Assembly: GCF_013155125.1 (NCBI RefSeq)
Contig: NZ_CP053564.1
Coordinates: 5,091,501 to 5,155,500 of the forward strand
From: Pseudonocardia broussonetiae
GTDB lineage: Bacteria; Actinomycetota; Actinomycetes; Mycobacteriales; Pseudonocardiaceae
Direction: 5' to 3'
Length of the DNA: 64,000 bases
Every line of letters begins with the position of its first letter. Position 1 is the first letter of the stretch. The notes beneath the pieces are model-generated. The model made no database searches. It saw nothing but the letters and a program-made list of their open reading frames with translations, and had not been told where the DNA came from. This document shows positions 24,578 to 38,884 of this stretch, in pieces. The translations under genes and the position numbers were made by a program.

Positions 24578-24946
24578 ATGTCGCACATGGCCCACAACGT
24601 GCTCGGCGGCGACCTCGCGGTCTGCGGCACCGACCCGATGACCGGCTTCTACCGCACGGGCTGCTGCGACACCGGCGGCGAGGACTCCGGCGTCCACACC
24701 GTCTGCGCGCAGGTCACCGCGGAGTTCCTGGCGTTCAGCGCCGCCGCGGGCAACGACCTGTCGACGCCCCGACCCGAGCACGGGTTCGCCGGCCTGCGTC
24801 CCGGCGACCGCTGGTGCCTGTGCGCGTCGCGCTGGGCCGAGGCGCTGGAGGCGGGCGCGGCGCCCCCGGTCGTGCTGGAGGCCACGCACGCCCGCACGCT
24901 GGAGTGGATCGACCTCGCCGACCTGAAGAGGCACGCGGCGCCGTGA
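24578..24946 (+). CDS. DUF2237-family protein
   Basis: A 122-residue protein with the family pattern: NVLGGDLAVCGTDPMTGFYRTGCCDTGGEDSGVHTVCAQVTAEFLAFSAAAGNDLSTPRPEHGFAGLRPGDRWCLCASRW. Five cysteines (CGT, GCC, VCA, CLC) could bind metal. The function of the family is not established. ATG at 24578 or 24587 (MAHNVLGG). The stop overlaps the GTG of the following gene (GTGA), so they form an operon. Confidence 0.85.
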   Translation: MSHMAHNVLGGDLAVCGTDPMTGFYRTGCCDTGGEDSGVHTVCAQVTAEFLAFSAAAGNDLSTPRPEHGFAGLRPGDRWCLCASRWAEALEAGAAPPVVLEATHARTLEWIDLADLKRHAAP

Positions 24947-25335
24947 TCACCCTCGAGCTGGCGCAGCGGCTGCGGGCCGCCGGGCTGCCGTGGTCGCCGG
25001 CGTCGGGCGACCGGTTCGTCATCGACGGCCGCGACATGGACGAGCACGTGTTCGTCGTCAGCGAGCTCACCATCGACGTGCACGAGGGCCCCGGCGGCCG
25101 CGTCCTGCGCTTCAACGGCACGACCGAGTGGGCGCTGGACAGCGTCGAGGCCGACGACGTGGTCTGGCTGCCGCACGAGGGGCAGCTCCGGGCGGCGCTG
25201 GGGCGGGCGTTCGCGCGGCTGGAGCCGGTCGGCGACGGCTGGGCGGTGCAGCTGGCCGACGGCCACCGGGAGGTCGACGTCGACGCCGAGCGCGCCTACG
25301 CCCGCGCCCTGCTCACGCGCCTGCTCGGGGCGTAG
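24943..25335 (+). CDS. Conserved actinobacterial protein of unknown function
   Basis: A 130-residue protein: ITLELAQRLRAAGLPWSPASGDRFVIDGRDMDEHVFVVSELTIDVHEGPGGRVLRFNGTTEWALDSVEADDVVWLPHEGQLR. Homologues occur widely in actinobacteria and are sometimes labelled pilus assembly protein CpaE, but the sequence has no ATPase or receiver motifs, so that label should not be trusted. It is translationally coupled to the DUF2237 gene. Its last 23 bp overlap the MFS gene tail to tail. Confidence 0.75.
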   Translation: MITLELAQRLRAAGLPWSPASGDRFVIDGRDMDEHVFVVSELTIDVHEGPGGRVLRFNGTTEWALDSVEADDVVWLPHEGQLRAALGRAFARLEPVGDGWAVQLADGHREVDVDAERAYARALLTRLLGA

Positions 25336-26482
25336 GCCCGTCCCCGGGCGGAGCCTCGCGGGACCGGGGGAGCGCCACCGGCACCACCGCCGCCAGCAGC
25401 GCCGCCGGCAGCAGGAACGCCGTGAGCGGGTCGGCGGCGTAGAGCGGGGTGAGGGCGGGCGGGGCCAGCGCACCGCCGCCGAACCGCAGCGCCTGCACCA
25501 CGGACATCGAGCCGCCCGCGTTGCCGCCCGTATCGCGCAGCACCAGCGCGTTGACGCCGACGAGCACGAGCTGCGTGGCCACCCCGCCCAGCGCCCACAC
25601 CGCCGCGACCATCCACACGGCGGGCGCCGTGCCCACCCCGACGACGACGACGACGCCGGTCGCCGCGCCGGCCAGGACCGCGCGCCGCGGGCCGATGCGG
25701 TCGACCGCCCCGCCCACGATCCGCGCCGTGAGCAGCCCGGCCACGCCGAGCCCGGTCAGCACCAGCCCGCGCGGGCCCGACCCCAGCCCGAACGCCTCCT
25801 CCAGGCGCAGCGCGACCAGGAAGTTCAGCCCGGCCAGGCAGCCCCACCCGACGGCCGCCACGAGCCCCGCCCGCAGCACGGCGGGCCGCCACGCCGCGCG
25901 CAGCGCGGGGCGCGCCCCGGCCCGGCGCTCCGACGGCGGGATCCCGGCCAGTCCCAGCAGCACCGCGACGGCGGCGACGCCGCCGAAGGCCAGCCGCCAG
26001 TCGAGCTCGGCGGCGATCCCGCCCAGCAGCGGCGCCGAGGTCTGGCCCGCGGCCTGCAGCGACCCGAACCACCCCAGCGCGCGGCCCAGCCGCTCCGGGG
26101 CGGCCGACCCGGCGAGCGCCGCCAGCAGCAGGGGAGTGGTGAACGCGTTCGCGAGCCCCTGCAGCACCCGTCCGGCGAGGAACAGCTCCCAGGTCGGGGC
26201 GAGCACGCAGGCCAGCGAGGCGACGACGTACGCCGCGTAGGCGACCACGACCGTGCGCCGCCGCCCCCAGCGCTCGCCGAGCGTGCCCGAGAACAGCATC
26301 GCCGCGGCGAAGGGCAGCAGGTAGGCCGTGACCGACGAGGCCGCGGTGGCCGCGCTGACGCCGAACGCCGCACCCAGCTCGGGGAGCATCGCGACGGTGA
26401 CACCGCCGCCGAAGGGCCCGAGGAACGCGCCCGCGTAGAGACCGGACCGGGCCAGCCCGGTCCGGGCCCCTGCGGTGTTCAG
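25313..26482 (-). CDS. MFS transporter with apparent CTG start overlapping the PAC2 stop
   Basis: A 389-residue, 12-helix MFS protein: GLYAGAFLGPFGGGVTVAMLPELGAAFGVSAATAASSVTAYLLPFAAAMLFSGTLGERWGRRRTVVVAY covers TM1, TM2 and motif A. No ATG, GTG or TTG exists in frame before the first helix except far upstream inside the PAC2 gene. The CTG at 26482 overlaps the PAC2 TGA (CTGA) and begins LNTAGARTGLARSG, so a coupled CTG start is proposed. The alternative is the internal ATG of VAMLPEL, which would remove half of TM1. Exporter of unknown substrate. Confidence 0.8.
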   Translation of the reverse strand: MNTAGARTGLARSGLYAGAFLGPFGGGVTVAMLPELGAAFGVSAATAASSVTAYLLPFAAAMLFSGTLGERWGRRRTVVVAYAAYVVASLACVLAPTWELFLAGRVLQGLANAFTTPLLLAALAGSAAPERLGRALGWFGSLQAAGQTSAPLLGGIAAELDWRLAFGGVAAVAVLLGLAGIPPSERRAGARPALRAAWRPAVLRAGLVAAVGWGCLAGLNFLVALRLEEAFGLGSGPRGLVLTGLGVAGLLTARIVGGAVDRIGPRRAVLAGAATGVVVVVGVGTAPAVWMVAAVWALGGVATQLVLVGVNALVLRDTGGNAGGSMSVVQALRFGGGALAPPALTPLYAADPLTAFLLPAALLAAVVPVALPRSREAPPGDGPTPRAGA

Positions 26483-27354
26483 CTGCCCGCGCCCCCGCTG
26501 CCACGGCGACGCAGGTAGCGCTCGAAGTCGGCGGCGATGGCGTCGCCGTCGGCCTCGGGCAGCACGTCGGTGTCCTCGGCCTCGGCCTGCTCCTCGAGCT
26601 GGCGGACGTACTCGCGCACCTCGTCGTCGGCCTCGGCCATCTCCGAGACGGTGCGCTCCCACTCCTCGGCCTGCTCGGGCAGCCCCCCGAGGGGCACCTC
26701 GACGTCGAGGACCTCCTCGATGCGGTGCAGCAGCGCCACGGCCGCCTTGGGCACGCGGGCCTGCGAGACGTAGTGCGGCACGGCGGCCCAGAACGACATG
26801 GCCGGCACGCCGGCCTCCACGCAGGCGTTCTGGAACACGCCCACGATGCCGGTGGCGCCCTGGTAGGTGGACTGCTCGACCTGCATCCGCTTCGCCGAGT
26901 CGACGTCGTAGGAGATGCCGCTCACGGTGGTGGGCCGGGTGTGCGGGATGTCGGTGAGCAGCGCGCCCAGGGTGATGACCTTGGTCACGCCCAGGCGCTC
27001 GACGTGGCCGAGCAGCTCGGAGCAGAACGACCGCCAGCGCAGGTTCGGCTCGATGCCGTTGACGAGGACGACGTGCCGCTCGGTGCCGGGCAGCGTGGCC
27101 ACCGAGAGCCGGGTGGTCATCCACTCGATCTTGCGCGTGACGCCGTCGGTGTAGCGGACGTGCGGGCGCGTGACCTGGAAGTCGTAGTAGTCCTCGGGGT
27201 CGATCGAGGCCAGCGGCGTGGCGTCCCAGCTGAGCTCGAGGTGCTCGAGGGCGGTGCTCGCGGCCTCACCCGCGTCGTTCCAGCCCTCGAACGCGGCGAT
27301 CATCACCGGGTCGACGAGGCGGGGCAGGTCGGATGCCGGGTCGGGATCGGTCAT
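26479..27354 (-). CDS. PAC2-family protein (Rv2125-like)
   Basis: A 291-residue protein of the PAC2 family, named for similarity to proteasome assembly chaperone 2. The N-terminal core includes PVMIAAFEGWNDAGEAASTALEHLELSWDATPLASIDPEDYYDFQVTRPHV, with NGIEPNLRWRSFCSELLGHVERLGVTKVITLGALLTDIPHTRP in the middle. The C-terminal 60 residues are a charged helix (EEVREYVRQLEEQAEAED). Its biochemical role in bacteria is not settled. It diverges from metH across 63 bp, as in M. tuberculosis. ATG at 27354, 6 nt after TACGCT, leaderless. Confidence 0.92.
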   Translation of the reverse strand: MTDPDPASDLPRLVDPVMIAAFEGWNDAGEAASTALEHLELSWDATPLASIDPEDYYDFQVTRPHVRYTDGVTRKIEWMTTRLSVATLPGTERHVVLVNGIEPNLRWRSFCSELLGHVERLGVTKVITLGALLTDIPHTRPTTVSGISYDVDSAKRMQVEQSTYQGATGIVGVFQNACVEAGVPAMSFWAAVPHYVSQARVPKAAVALLHRIEEVLDVEVPLGGLPEQAEEWERTVSEMAEADDEVREYVRQLEEQAEAEDTDVLPEADGDAIAADFERYLRRRGSGGAGS

Positions 27355-27417
27355 CGCCCCAGCGTACGGCCGAGCGCCCCTCGGTACGCCACCCCCACGA
27401 CGGTTAACGTGGTACCC

Positions 27418-31002
<3,585 letters not shown>

Positions 31003-31005
<3 letters not shown>

Positions 31006-31061
31006 TGCGGCTCCGCCGCCCGTGAGCGGCGATCGTGGCCAGGGCCACGGTTCCCGCTCAC
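31003..31061. repeat. Palindromic element after metH, second copy of the 16.27-kb element
   Basis: Positions 31003-31040 match 16274-16312 almost exactly, including the TAG stop and GTGAGCGGCGATCGTGGCC. The right arm here is more degenerate: GTGAGCG (31022-31028) pairs with CGCTCAC (31055-31061), and CGTGGCC (31034-31040) with GGCCACG (31043-31049). It may terminate metH, yet the only good in-frame start for the next gene lies inside it. Confidence 0.8.
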
Positions 31062-31744
31062 GACCGGCGCCGGCCGCCGTCCTGTGGGACATGGACGGCA
31101 CGCTCGTCGACTCCGAGAAGGTCTGGACGGTCTCGCTCGCCGACACCGCCCGGGCCCTGGGCGGGGAGCTCAGCGCCGCCGCCCGCACGGCGATCATCGG
31201 CTCGAACATGGCCCGGACCCTGGTGCTCGTGTTCGACGACCTCGGCCTGCCGCACGACCCCGCGCGGATGGCCGAGGCCGAGCGGATGATCCTGCGCCGC
31301 ACCGCCGAGCTGTTCCGCGAGGGCCTGGAGTGGCGGCCGGGGGCGCAGGAGGCGCTGCGCACCGTCCGCGCGGCCGGCTGGCCGACCGCGCTCGTCACCA
31401 ACACCGGGCGCGAGCTCACCGAGCTCGCGCTGGAGGGCATCGGCCGCGAGCACTTCGACGTGTCGGTGTGCGGCGACGAGGTGCCGCGCGGCAAGCCCGA
31501 TCCCGACCCGTACCTGCGGGCCGCCTCCCTGCTCGGGGTCGACGCCGCCGACTGCCTCGCCGTCGAGGACTCGCCGACCGGCGCGCTGGCCGCCGAGCGC
31601 GCCGGGGCCGCGGTGCTGGTCGTGCCGTGCGAGGTGCCCGTGCCGGCGGGACCGTCGCGCGTGCAGCGCGACACGCTCGTCGGGCTCACCGCCGAGGGGC
31701 TGCGCGCCGACTACACCCGGGTACGGGCCAGGAACGCCGCGTGA
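31022..31744 (+). CDS. HAD-superfamily hydrolase (beta-phosphoglucomutase/phosphatase-like)
   Basis: A 240-residue phosphatase. Motif I is VLWDMDGTLVDSE (nucleophile Asp, DxDGT), motif II is LVTNTG, motif III Lys is in PRGKPDPDPYL, and motif IV is CLAVEDSPTGALAAERAG. The alpha-helical cap between motifs I and II makes it subclass I. It hydrolyses a small phosphate monoester of unknown identity. The start is uncertain: GTG 31022 gives VSGDRGQGHGSRSRPAPAAVL and falls inside the palindromic element, and no ATG precedes motif I. A leaderless or non-canonical start cannot be excluded. Confidence 0.85.
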   Translation: MSGDRGQGHGSRSRPAPAAVLWDMDGTLVDSEKVWTVSLADTARALGGELSAAARTAIIGSNMARTLVLVFDDLGLPHDPARMAEAERMILRRTAELFREGLEWRPGAQEALRTVRAAGWPTALVTNTGRELTELALEGIGREHFDVSVCGDEVPRGKPDPDPYLRAASLLGVDAADCLAVEDSPTGALAAERAGAAVLVVPCEVPVPAGPSRVQRDTLVGLTAEGLRADYTRVRARNAA

Positions 31745-31757
31745 GACCGTAGCCCCG

Positions 31758-31775
31758 GCCGGGCAGCCGCCCGGC
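31758..31775 (+). terminator. Hairpin terminator after the HAD gene
   Basis: GCCGGGC (31758-31764), a four-base loop AGCC, and GCCCGGC (31769-31775) form a perfect 7-bp stem just past the HAD stop. There is no T-run. It separates the gene from hisE. Confidence 0.6.
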
Positions 31776-31867
31776 GCACGGGAACGGCCGGGCGCAGCAG
31801 TGACCCGAGGGGACCGCATCCCGTCGTGCACGACACATGACACTGGTTACGTGAGAGGTGGAACCCG

Positions 31868-32131
31868 GTGAAGACCTTCGACGAGCTCTACGCCGAGCTG
31901 ACGGAGAAGGCCACGACCAGGCCCGAGGGATCGGGCACGGTGGAGGCGCTCGCGGCCGGGGTCCACGCCCAGGGCAAGAAGGTGCTGGAGGAGGCGGGCG
32001 AGGTGTGGCTGGCCGCCGAGCACGAGGCCGACGACGCCCTCGCCGAGGAGATCTCCCAGCTGCTCTACCGCGTGCAGGTGCTCATGATCGGCCGCGGCAT
32101 CACGCTCGAAGACGTCTACAAGTTCCTGTAA
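31868..32131 (+). CDS. hisE: Phosphoribosyl-ATP diphosphatase
   Basis: This 87-residue enzyme hydrolyses phosphoribosyl-ATP to phosphoribosyl-AMP, the second step of histidine synthesis. The MazG-like helical fold shows the metal-binding pattern: [50 protein letters not shown], with the EExxE and ExxD residues. It is a stand-alone HisE, as usual in actinobacteria. A GAGAGGTGG ribosome site precedes the GTG. hisG follows 26 bp later, so the two form an operon separate from the main his cluster. Confidence 0.95.
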   Translation: MKTFDELYAELTEKATTRPEGSGTVEALAAGVHAQGKKVLEEAGEVWLAAEHEADDALAEEISQLLYRVQVLMIGRGITLEDVYKFL

Positions 32132-32157
32132 GGCCGATATCCGTAAGGACCCCGCTC

Positions 32158-33042
32158 ATGCTCCGCGTCGCACTCCCGAACAAGGGCACCCTGGCCGAGC
32201 CCGCCGCCACGATGATGCGCGAGGCCGGCTACCGCCAGCGCTCGGACTCCCGCGACCTGTCGATGCAGGACGACGAGAACGAGATCGAGTTCTTCTACCT
32301 GCGCCCGAAGGACATCGCCACCTACGTCGGGTCCGGCGACCTGCACCTGGGCGTCACCGGTGCCGACCTCATGGAGGAGTCCGGCAGCCAGGTGCAGACC
32401 GTGCTGCAGCTGGGCTTCGGCCAGTCGAAGTTCCGCTACGCCGCCCCCGTCGACGGCGACATCCACCAGCTCTCCGACCTCGAGGGCAAGACGATCGCCA
32501 CGTCCTACCCGCGGCTGGTGCGCTCGCACCTGGCCCGCAACCGGGTGCGGTCGGAGATCGTCAAGCTCGACGGCGCGGTGGAGATCTCGGTGCAGCTCGG
32601 CCTGGCCGACGCCATCGCCGACGTCGTGTCCTCCGGGCGCACCCTGCGCCAGCACAACCTGCAGGTCATCGGCGACGCCATCGCGCAGTCCGAGGCCACG
32701 CTGATCGAGCGCGAGCCGCGGCCCGACCGCGAGGAGTCGGTCGACGTCAAGGCCGAGAAGATCGTGTTCATCGAGCGGCTGCGCGGCGTCGTCTACGCCC
32801 GCCAGTACCTGATGCTCGACTACGACTGCCGCGACGAGCTGCTCGACCGCGCCAAGAAGATCAGCCCCGGGCTCCAGGCCCCGACCGTCTCCCCGCTGAC
32901 GGACAAGGGCTGGTCGGCGGTGCGGTCGATGGTGACCAAGCGCGAGGTGAACCGGGTGATGGACCAGCTCGCCCAGCTCGGCGCCCGCGCCATCCTGGCC
33001 TCCGAGATCCGCTCCTGCCGGGCGATCGACGGGCGCGGCTGA
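32158..33042 (+). CDS. hisG: ATP phosphoribosyltransferase, long form
   Basis: This 294-residue enzyme condenses ATP with PRPP and commits flux to histidine. The start is MLRVALPNKGTLAEPAATMMREAGY. The PRPP-binding loop is the segment DAIADVVSSGRTLRQHNLQVI near 158-180. The C-terminal 80 residues (QYLMLDYDCRDELLDRAKKISPGLQAPTVSPL) are the ACT-like regulatory domain of the long HisG type, so histidine feedback inhibition is expected. ATG at 32158 after GTAAGGAC. Downstream lies the palindrome array. Confidence 0.96.
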   Translation: MLRVALPNKGTLAEPAATMMREAGYRQRSDSRDLSMQDDENEIEFFYLRPKDIATYVGSGDLHLGVTGADLMEESGSQVQTVLQLGFGQSKFRYAAPVDGDIHQLSDLEGKTIATSYPRLVRSHLARNRVRSEIVKLDGAVEISVQLGLADAIADVVSSGRTLRQHNLQVIGDAIAQSEATLIEREPRPDREESVDVKAEKIVFIERLRGVVYARQYLMLDYDCRDELLDRAKKISPGLQAPTVSPLTDKGWSAVRSMVTKREVNRVMDQLAQLGARAILASEIRSCRAIDGRG

Positions 33043-33065
33043 GGCACCCGCTCACTGCGCCGCCT

Positions 33066-33617
33066 GCGTTCCGCGGAACGCGGATCGACCCCGAACCGCG
33101 CACCTACTGGCTTCACGCGCACCGCCCGCCGCACGTGCGCGGGGGGCTGGCCCGTGCGTTCCGCGGAACGCGGCGGGTCCTCCGCCGAGCGGATGGTGCC
33201 TGGGGGTCGGCCCAGCTCGACCAGGTGCGTTCCGCGGAACGCGCACGTGGCGCCGGTTGCGGAAGACCTGCTGCTGACGGGCCCGGCCCCCGAACTGCGC
33301 ACCTGCCGGCCACCCGCGCATCGCCGGACGTGCTCGAGAAGCCGATGGGTGCGCGGTTCGTGCGTTCCTCCGCGGAACGCGGCGAGTCCTCGGCCGAGCG
33401 CGTCGGTGGCCTGCGGGCCGGCCCACCCTCGGACCAGGGTCCGGGCCCGCTCGACCTCCTGCGCTCCGCGGAACGCACCAGCTCGCTCGGGTTGCCGGGG
33501 GAGTGGATGCCGTGCCGACGCGCCCGGCCCCCAACTACGCACCCACTGACCACGTGCGCCCGTCCGGACGTGCGCGGGAGGTCGGTCGGTGCACGGTTCG
33601 TGCGTTCCGCGGAACGC
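33066..33617. repeat. Non-coding array of six palindromes (GCGTTCCGCGGAACGC) in a degenerate long tandem repeat
   Basis: The 600 bp between hisG and the thioesterase gene hold no convincing gene. The 16-bp perfect palindrome GCGTTCCGCGGAACGC occurs at 33066-33081, 33156-33171, 33227-33242 and 33602-33617. A 3-bp-expanded form lies at 33362-33380 and a one-mismatch form at 33461-33476. Flanks also recur: a block resembling CGCGGTTCGTGCGTTCC precedes the 33362 and 33602 copies, and GCGGGTCCTC-GCCGAGCG-type sequence follows the 33156 and 33362 copies. The units therefore look like diverged tandem duplications of about 205-240 bp. Function unknown. Confidence 0.9.
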
Positions 33618-33641
33618 AGGTGGGCGCCTGGGCGGCCGGCG

Positions 33642-34436
33642 TCAGCGCGGCCGGACGACCAGGTTCTGGGTCGTGCGGCCGACGTGCCCGGTGGCGTCGA
33701 AGATCATGCCCGTGGCCGTGCCCAGGCCGGTGGGGCCGATCACCGAGCTCGCCCGCACCCCGGTCCACCCACCGACGGGCGTGCGGTGGACGTGGATGGT
33801 CAGCTCGGTGTTGACGTAGAGCCAGCGGCGCATGTCCAGCGGCGAGCCGATGCCGTTGGAGCTGTCGCCGACCACGGCCACGCGCTGCAGCGGCGACGAC
33901 TCCTCGCCCTCGACGAGCGGCACCCGTAGCCGGCCCCACACCTCGCCCGGTCCCTGCAGCGCCCAGCCGCTCGACACCCAGCGCCACTCGACGGCGTCGA
34001 CGTAGCCGGGCAGCCAGCCGTCGGCCCGCCCGGGCAGGGTCGGGACCGCGTCGGGCGTCGGGAGCGGCGGCTCGGCGCCCGACTCGACCGCGCCGGTGTC
34101 GCCCACCGCGAGGCGCCAGGCCCGGGCCTTGAGCACGGGCCGCCCACCCGCGGTCATCTCGGCCGACAGCATCTCGATGGCGCGCCCGGGCCGCTCCACC
34201 GCGGCCCGCACCTCGACGTCGCCCGCCGGGATCCTCCCCAGCACCTCGACGGTGACGCGCGCGAGCTGCGTCCCCGGGCGCGGCTCGCACCGCTCGAACG
34301 CCCGGATCAGCAGCGCCGAGGGCGGCCCGCCGTGCTGGGCGTCGGCGAACCACGGGCCGGTGGTGGAGGAGGTCGCGTGAAACCGCTCGCCGTCGGGGCC
34401 GTCGAGGGGGCGGTAGAAGGGTTCGAGGTCGGGCAC
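33642..34436 (-). CDS. Thioesterase-family protein (TesB-like double hotdog)
   Basis: A 264-residue protein with two hotdog halves: FYRPLDGPDGERFHATSSTTGPWFADAQHGGPPSALLIRAFERCEPRPGTQLARVTVEVLGRIPAGDVEVRA (first half, with the HGGPPSALL helix) and SSPLQRVAVVGDSSNGIGSPLDMRRWLYVNTELTIHVHRTPVGGWTGVRASSVIGPTGLGTATGMIFDATGHVGRTTQNLVVRP (second half). The family hydrolyses acyl-CoA thioesters. GTG start at 34436 (VPDLEPFYRP). It lies downstream of, and parallel to, the RecB-like nuclease with a 23-bp gap. Substrate chain length unknown. Confidence 0.88.
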   Translation of the reverse strand: MPDLEPFYRPLDGPDGERFHATSSTTGPWFADAQHGGPPSALLIRAFERCEPRPGTQLARVTVEVLGRIPAGDVEVRAAVERPGRAIEMLSAEMTAGGRPVLKARAWRLAVGDTGAVESGAEPPLPTPDAVPTLPGRADGWLPGYVDAVEWRWVSSGWALQGPGEVWGRLRVPLVEGEESSPLQRVAVVGDSSNGIGSPLDMRRWLYVNTELTIHVHRTPVGGWTGVRASSVIGPTGLGTATGMIFDATGHVGRTTQNLVVRPR

Positions 34437-34459
34437 GCCCCGGATCCTGCCCGACGGAC

Positions 34460-36813
<2,354 letters not shown>

Positions 36814-36979
36814 CCGGTCGCCTGCGCTGGGCCGGGTGGCGGCAGCGTCGTCACGGAGCCCGGACGAGCCGTCACCGTCAAGGTGCCGTCCGCGTGAGTG
36901 ATGGATCACCGATTCGCCGCACCGCGTGTGTCAGAGTGGCCAGGTATCGTATGGAAACGGAACACGGAGGGAGGATGCC

Positions 36980-38791
36980 GTGAACCCCTACGACGGAACC
37001 GGCAGACACAACCCAGGTGACCACGGGGACATGAGTCCTGACGAGGCCACTGCCCAGATCCGCTTCCTCGAAGAAGAGGTCGCCCTACTCCGGCGCAAGC
37101 TCACCGAGTCGCCCCGCCAGGCCCGCGTCCTGGAGCAGCGGCTCGCCGAGTCGGCCAGCCGGCTCTCGCAGCTCTCCGCCCGCAACGAGAAGCTGACCGA
37201 GACGCTCAAGGAGGCCCGGGGCCAGCTGATCGCCCTCCGCGAGGAGGTCGACCGGCTCGCGCAGCCGCCGAGCGGCTACGGCGTCTTCCTGGCTCGCTTC
37301 CCGGACGAGACCGTCGACGTGTTCACCTCGGGGCGCCGGATGCGCGTCGCGGTGTCCCCGGCGGTCAGCACCGAGGAGCTGAAGAGCGGCCAGACCGTGC
37401 GCCTCAACGAGGCGCTCACCGTCGTCGAGGCGGGCGACTTCGAGCGCATCGGCGAGGTCTGCGGCCTGCGCGAGGTGCTCGCCGAGCCCACCGCCGACGG
37501 CCTCGCCGGCCGCGCGCTGGTGGTCGGGCACGCCGACGAGGAGCGGGTGGTGTGGCTCGCCGCGCCCCTGTTCGACGAGTCGGTCCCCGACTTCGTGCAC
37601 CTCAAGCCGGGCGACTCCCTGCTCGTCGACACCAAGGCCGGGTACGCCTACGAGCGCGTGCCGAAGGCCGAGGTCGAGGACCTCGTCCTGGAGGAGGTGC
37701 CCGACGTCGACTACTCCGACATCGGTGGCCTGTTCCGGCAGATCGAGCAGATCCGCGACGCCGTCGAGCTGCCGTTCCTGCACGCCGAGCTGTTCACCCA
37801 GTACGAGCTGCGCCCGCCCAAGGGCGTGCTGCTCTACGGGCCTCCCGGCTGCGGCAAGACCCTCATCGCGAAGGCCGTCGCCAACTCGCTGGCCAAGAAG
37901 ATCGCGGCCCAGCGCGGCGACGACCCCAACGAGGGCCGCGCGTTCTTCCTCAACATCAAGGGCCCGGAGCTGCTCAACAAGTTCGTCGGCGAGACCGAGA
38001 GGCACATCCGGCTGATCTTCCAGCGCGCCCGGGAGAAGGCGAGCGCCGGCACCCCGGTGATCGTGTTCTTCGACGAGATGGACTCCATCTTCCGCACCCG
38101 CGGGTCGGGCGTGTCCTCCGACGTCGAGACGACGATCGTGCCCCAGCTCCTCGCCGAGATCGACGGCGTCGAGGGCCTGGAGAACGTCATCGTCATCGGC
38201 GCCTCCAACCGCGAGGACATGATCGACCCGGCGATCCTGCGGCCGGGCCGGCTCGACGTGAAGATCAAGATCGAGCGTCCGGACGCCGAGGCGGCCCAGG
38301 ACATCTTCTCCAAGTACCTCACCGACACGCTGCCGATCCACCCCGACGACATCGCGGAGTTCGGCGGCAACCGCAAGGCGTGCATCGACGCGATGATCGA
38401 GCGGATCGTCGAGCGGATGTACGACGAGACGGAGGAGAACCGGTTCCTGGAGGTCACCTACGCCAACGGTGACAAGGAGACCCTGTACTTCAAGGACTTC
38501 AACTCCGGCGCCATGATCCAGAACATCGTCGACCGGTCGAAGAAGTCGGCCATCAAGGCGGTGCTCGAGTCGGGGCAGCAGGGCCTGCGGGTCCAGCACC
38601 TGCTCGACGCGATCGTCGACGAGTTCGCCGAGAACGAGGACCTGCCCAACACGACCAACCCGGACGACTGGGCGCGGATCTCGGGCAAGAAGGGCGAGCG
38701 GATCGTCTACATCCGCACGCTCGTCACCGGCAAGAACGACGCGAGCAGCCGCGCGATCGACACGGCGTCGAACACCGGCCAGTACCTGTAG
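36980..38791 (+). CDS. mpa: Mycobacterial proteasome ATPase (ARC)
   Basis: This 603-residue AAA+ unfoldase recognises pupylated proteins and feeds them to the 20S core. A coiled coil (about 18-90, [29 protein letters not shown]) binds Pup, and OB domains follow. Walker A is GPPGCGKT (287-294) and Walker B is [12 protein letters not shown] (near 360). The C-terminus is NTGQYL; the final QYL triplet docks in the alpha-ring and opens the gate. A GGAGGGAGG site precedes the GTG at 36980, and a later in-frame ATG (MSPDEATA) is possible. A TATCGT -10 lies near 36945. Confidence 0.96.
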   Translation: MNPYDGTGRHNPGDHGDMSPDEATAQIRFLEEEVALLRRKLTESPRQARVLEQRLAESASRLSQLSARNEKLTETLKEARGQLIALREEVDRLAQPPSGYGVFLARFPDETVDVFTSGRRMRVAVSPAVSTEELKSGQTVRLNEALTVVEAGDFERIGEVCGLREVLAEPTADGLAGRALVVGHADEERVVWLAAPLFDESVPDFVHLKPGDSLLVDTKAGYAYERVPKAEVEDLVLEEVPDVDYSDIGGLFRQIEQIRDAVELPFLHAELFTQYELRPPKGVLLYGPPGCGKTLIAKAVANSLAKKIAAQRGDDPNEGRAFFLNIKGPELLNKFVGETERHIRLIFQRAREKASAGTPVIVFFDEMDSIFRTRGSGVSSDVETTIVPQLLAEIDGVEGLENVIVIGASNREDMIDPAILRPGRLDVKIKIERPDAEAAQDIFSKYLTDTLPIHPDDIAEFGGNRKACIDAMIERIVERMYDETEENRFLEVTYANGDKETLYFKDFNSGAMIQNIVDRSKKSAIKAVLESGQQGLRVQHLLDAIVDEFAENEDLPNTTNPDDWARISGKKGERIVYIRTLVTGKNDASSRAIDTASNTGQYL

Positions 38792-38810
38792 GAGAGGCTC
38801 AGTACCTGTA
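38780..38810 (+). repeat. Duplicated mpa 3' end (QYL-stop sequence)
   Basis: CAGTACCTGTA occurs at 38780-38790, spanning the last three mpa codons and its TAG stop, and again at 38800-38810, 20 bp on. The second copy would read Gln-Tyr-Leu-stop(TAA) in a frame shifted by +2. It is probably a slippage duplication; no coding use is evident. Confidence 0.85.
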
Positions 38811-38829
38811 AGGGGCACGCCACGGAGGC

Positions 38830-38856
38830 GGGGCCGGTCGCACGTCGACCGGCCCC
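38830..38856 (+). terminator. Terminator hairpin downstream of mpa
   Basis: GGGGCCGGTC (38830-38839) and GACCGGCCCC (38847-38856) form a perfect 10-bp stem with a 7-nt loop. It lies between mpa and the converging phosphatase gene and probably stops both. Confidence 0.8.
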
Positions 38857-38884
38857 GTCGGCGTTCCCGGGGCCACCGGGAGGG

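Noticed and set aside
24943..25335. Pilus assembly protein CpaE label for this gene family
   Set aside because: The 130-residue sequence lacks the receiver and ParA-like ATPase motifs of CpaE; treated as unknown function.
27355..27417. A B12 riboswitch upstream of metH
   Set aside because: The gap is 63 bp with a leaderless start at 27418; there is no room for, or sign of, a cobalamin aptamer.
33113..33929. Open frames across the palindrome array (for example 146 and 264 codons)
   Set aside because: The frames run through repeats on both strands with no domain, no ribosome site and no conserved composition. The region is better read as non-coding repeat.
36975..36983. ATG CCG TGA mini-ORF before mpa
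   Set aside because: The ribosome site GGAGGGAGG abuts the ATG and is correctly spaced for the GTG of mpa, so the ATG is probably chance.
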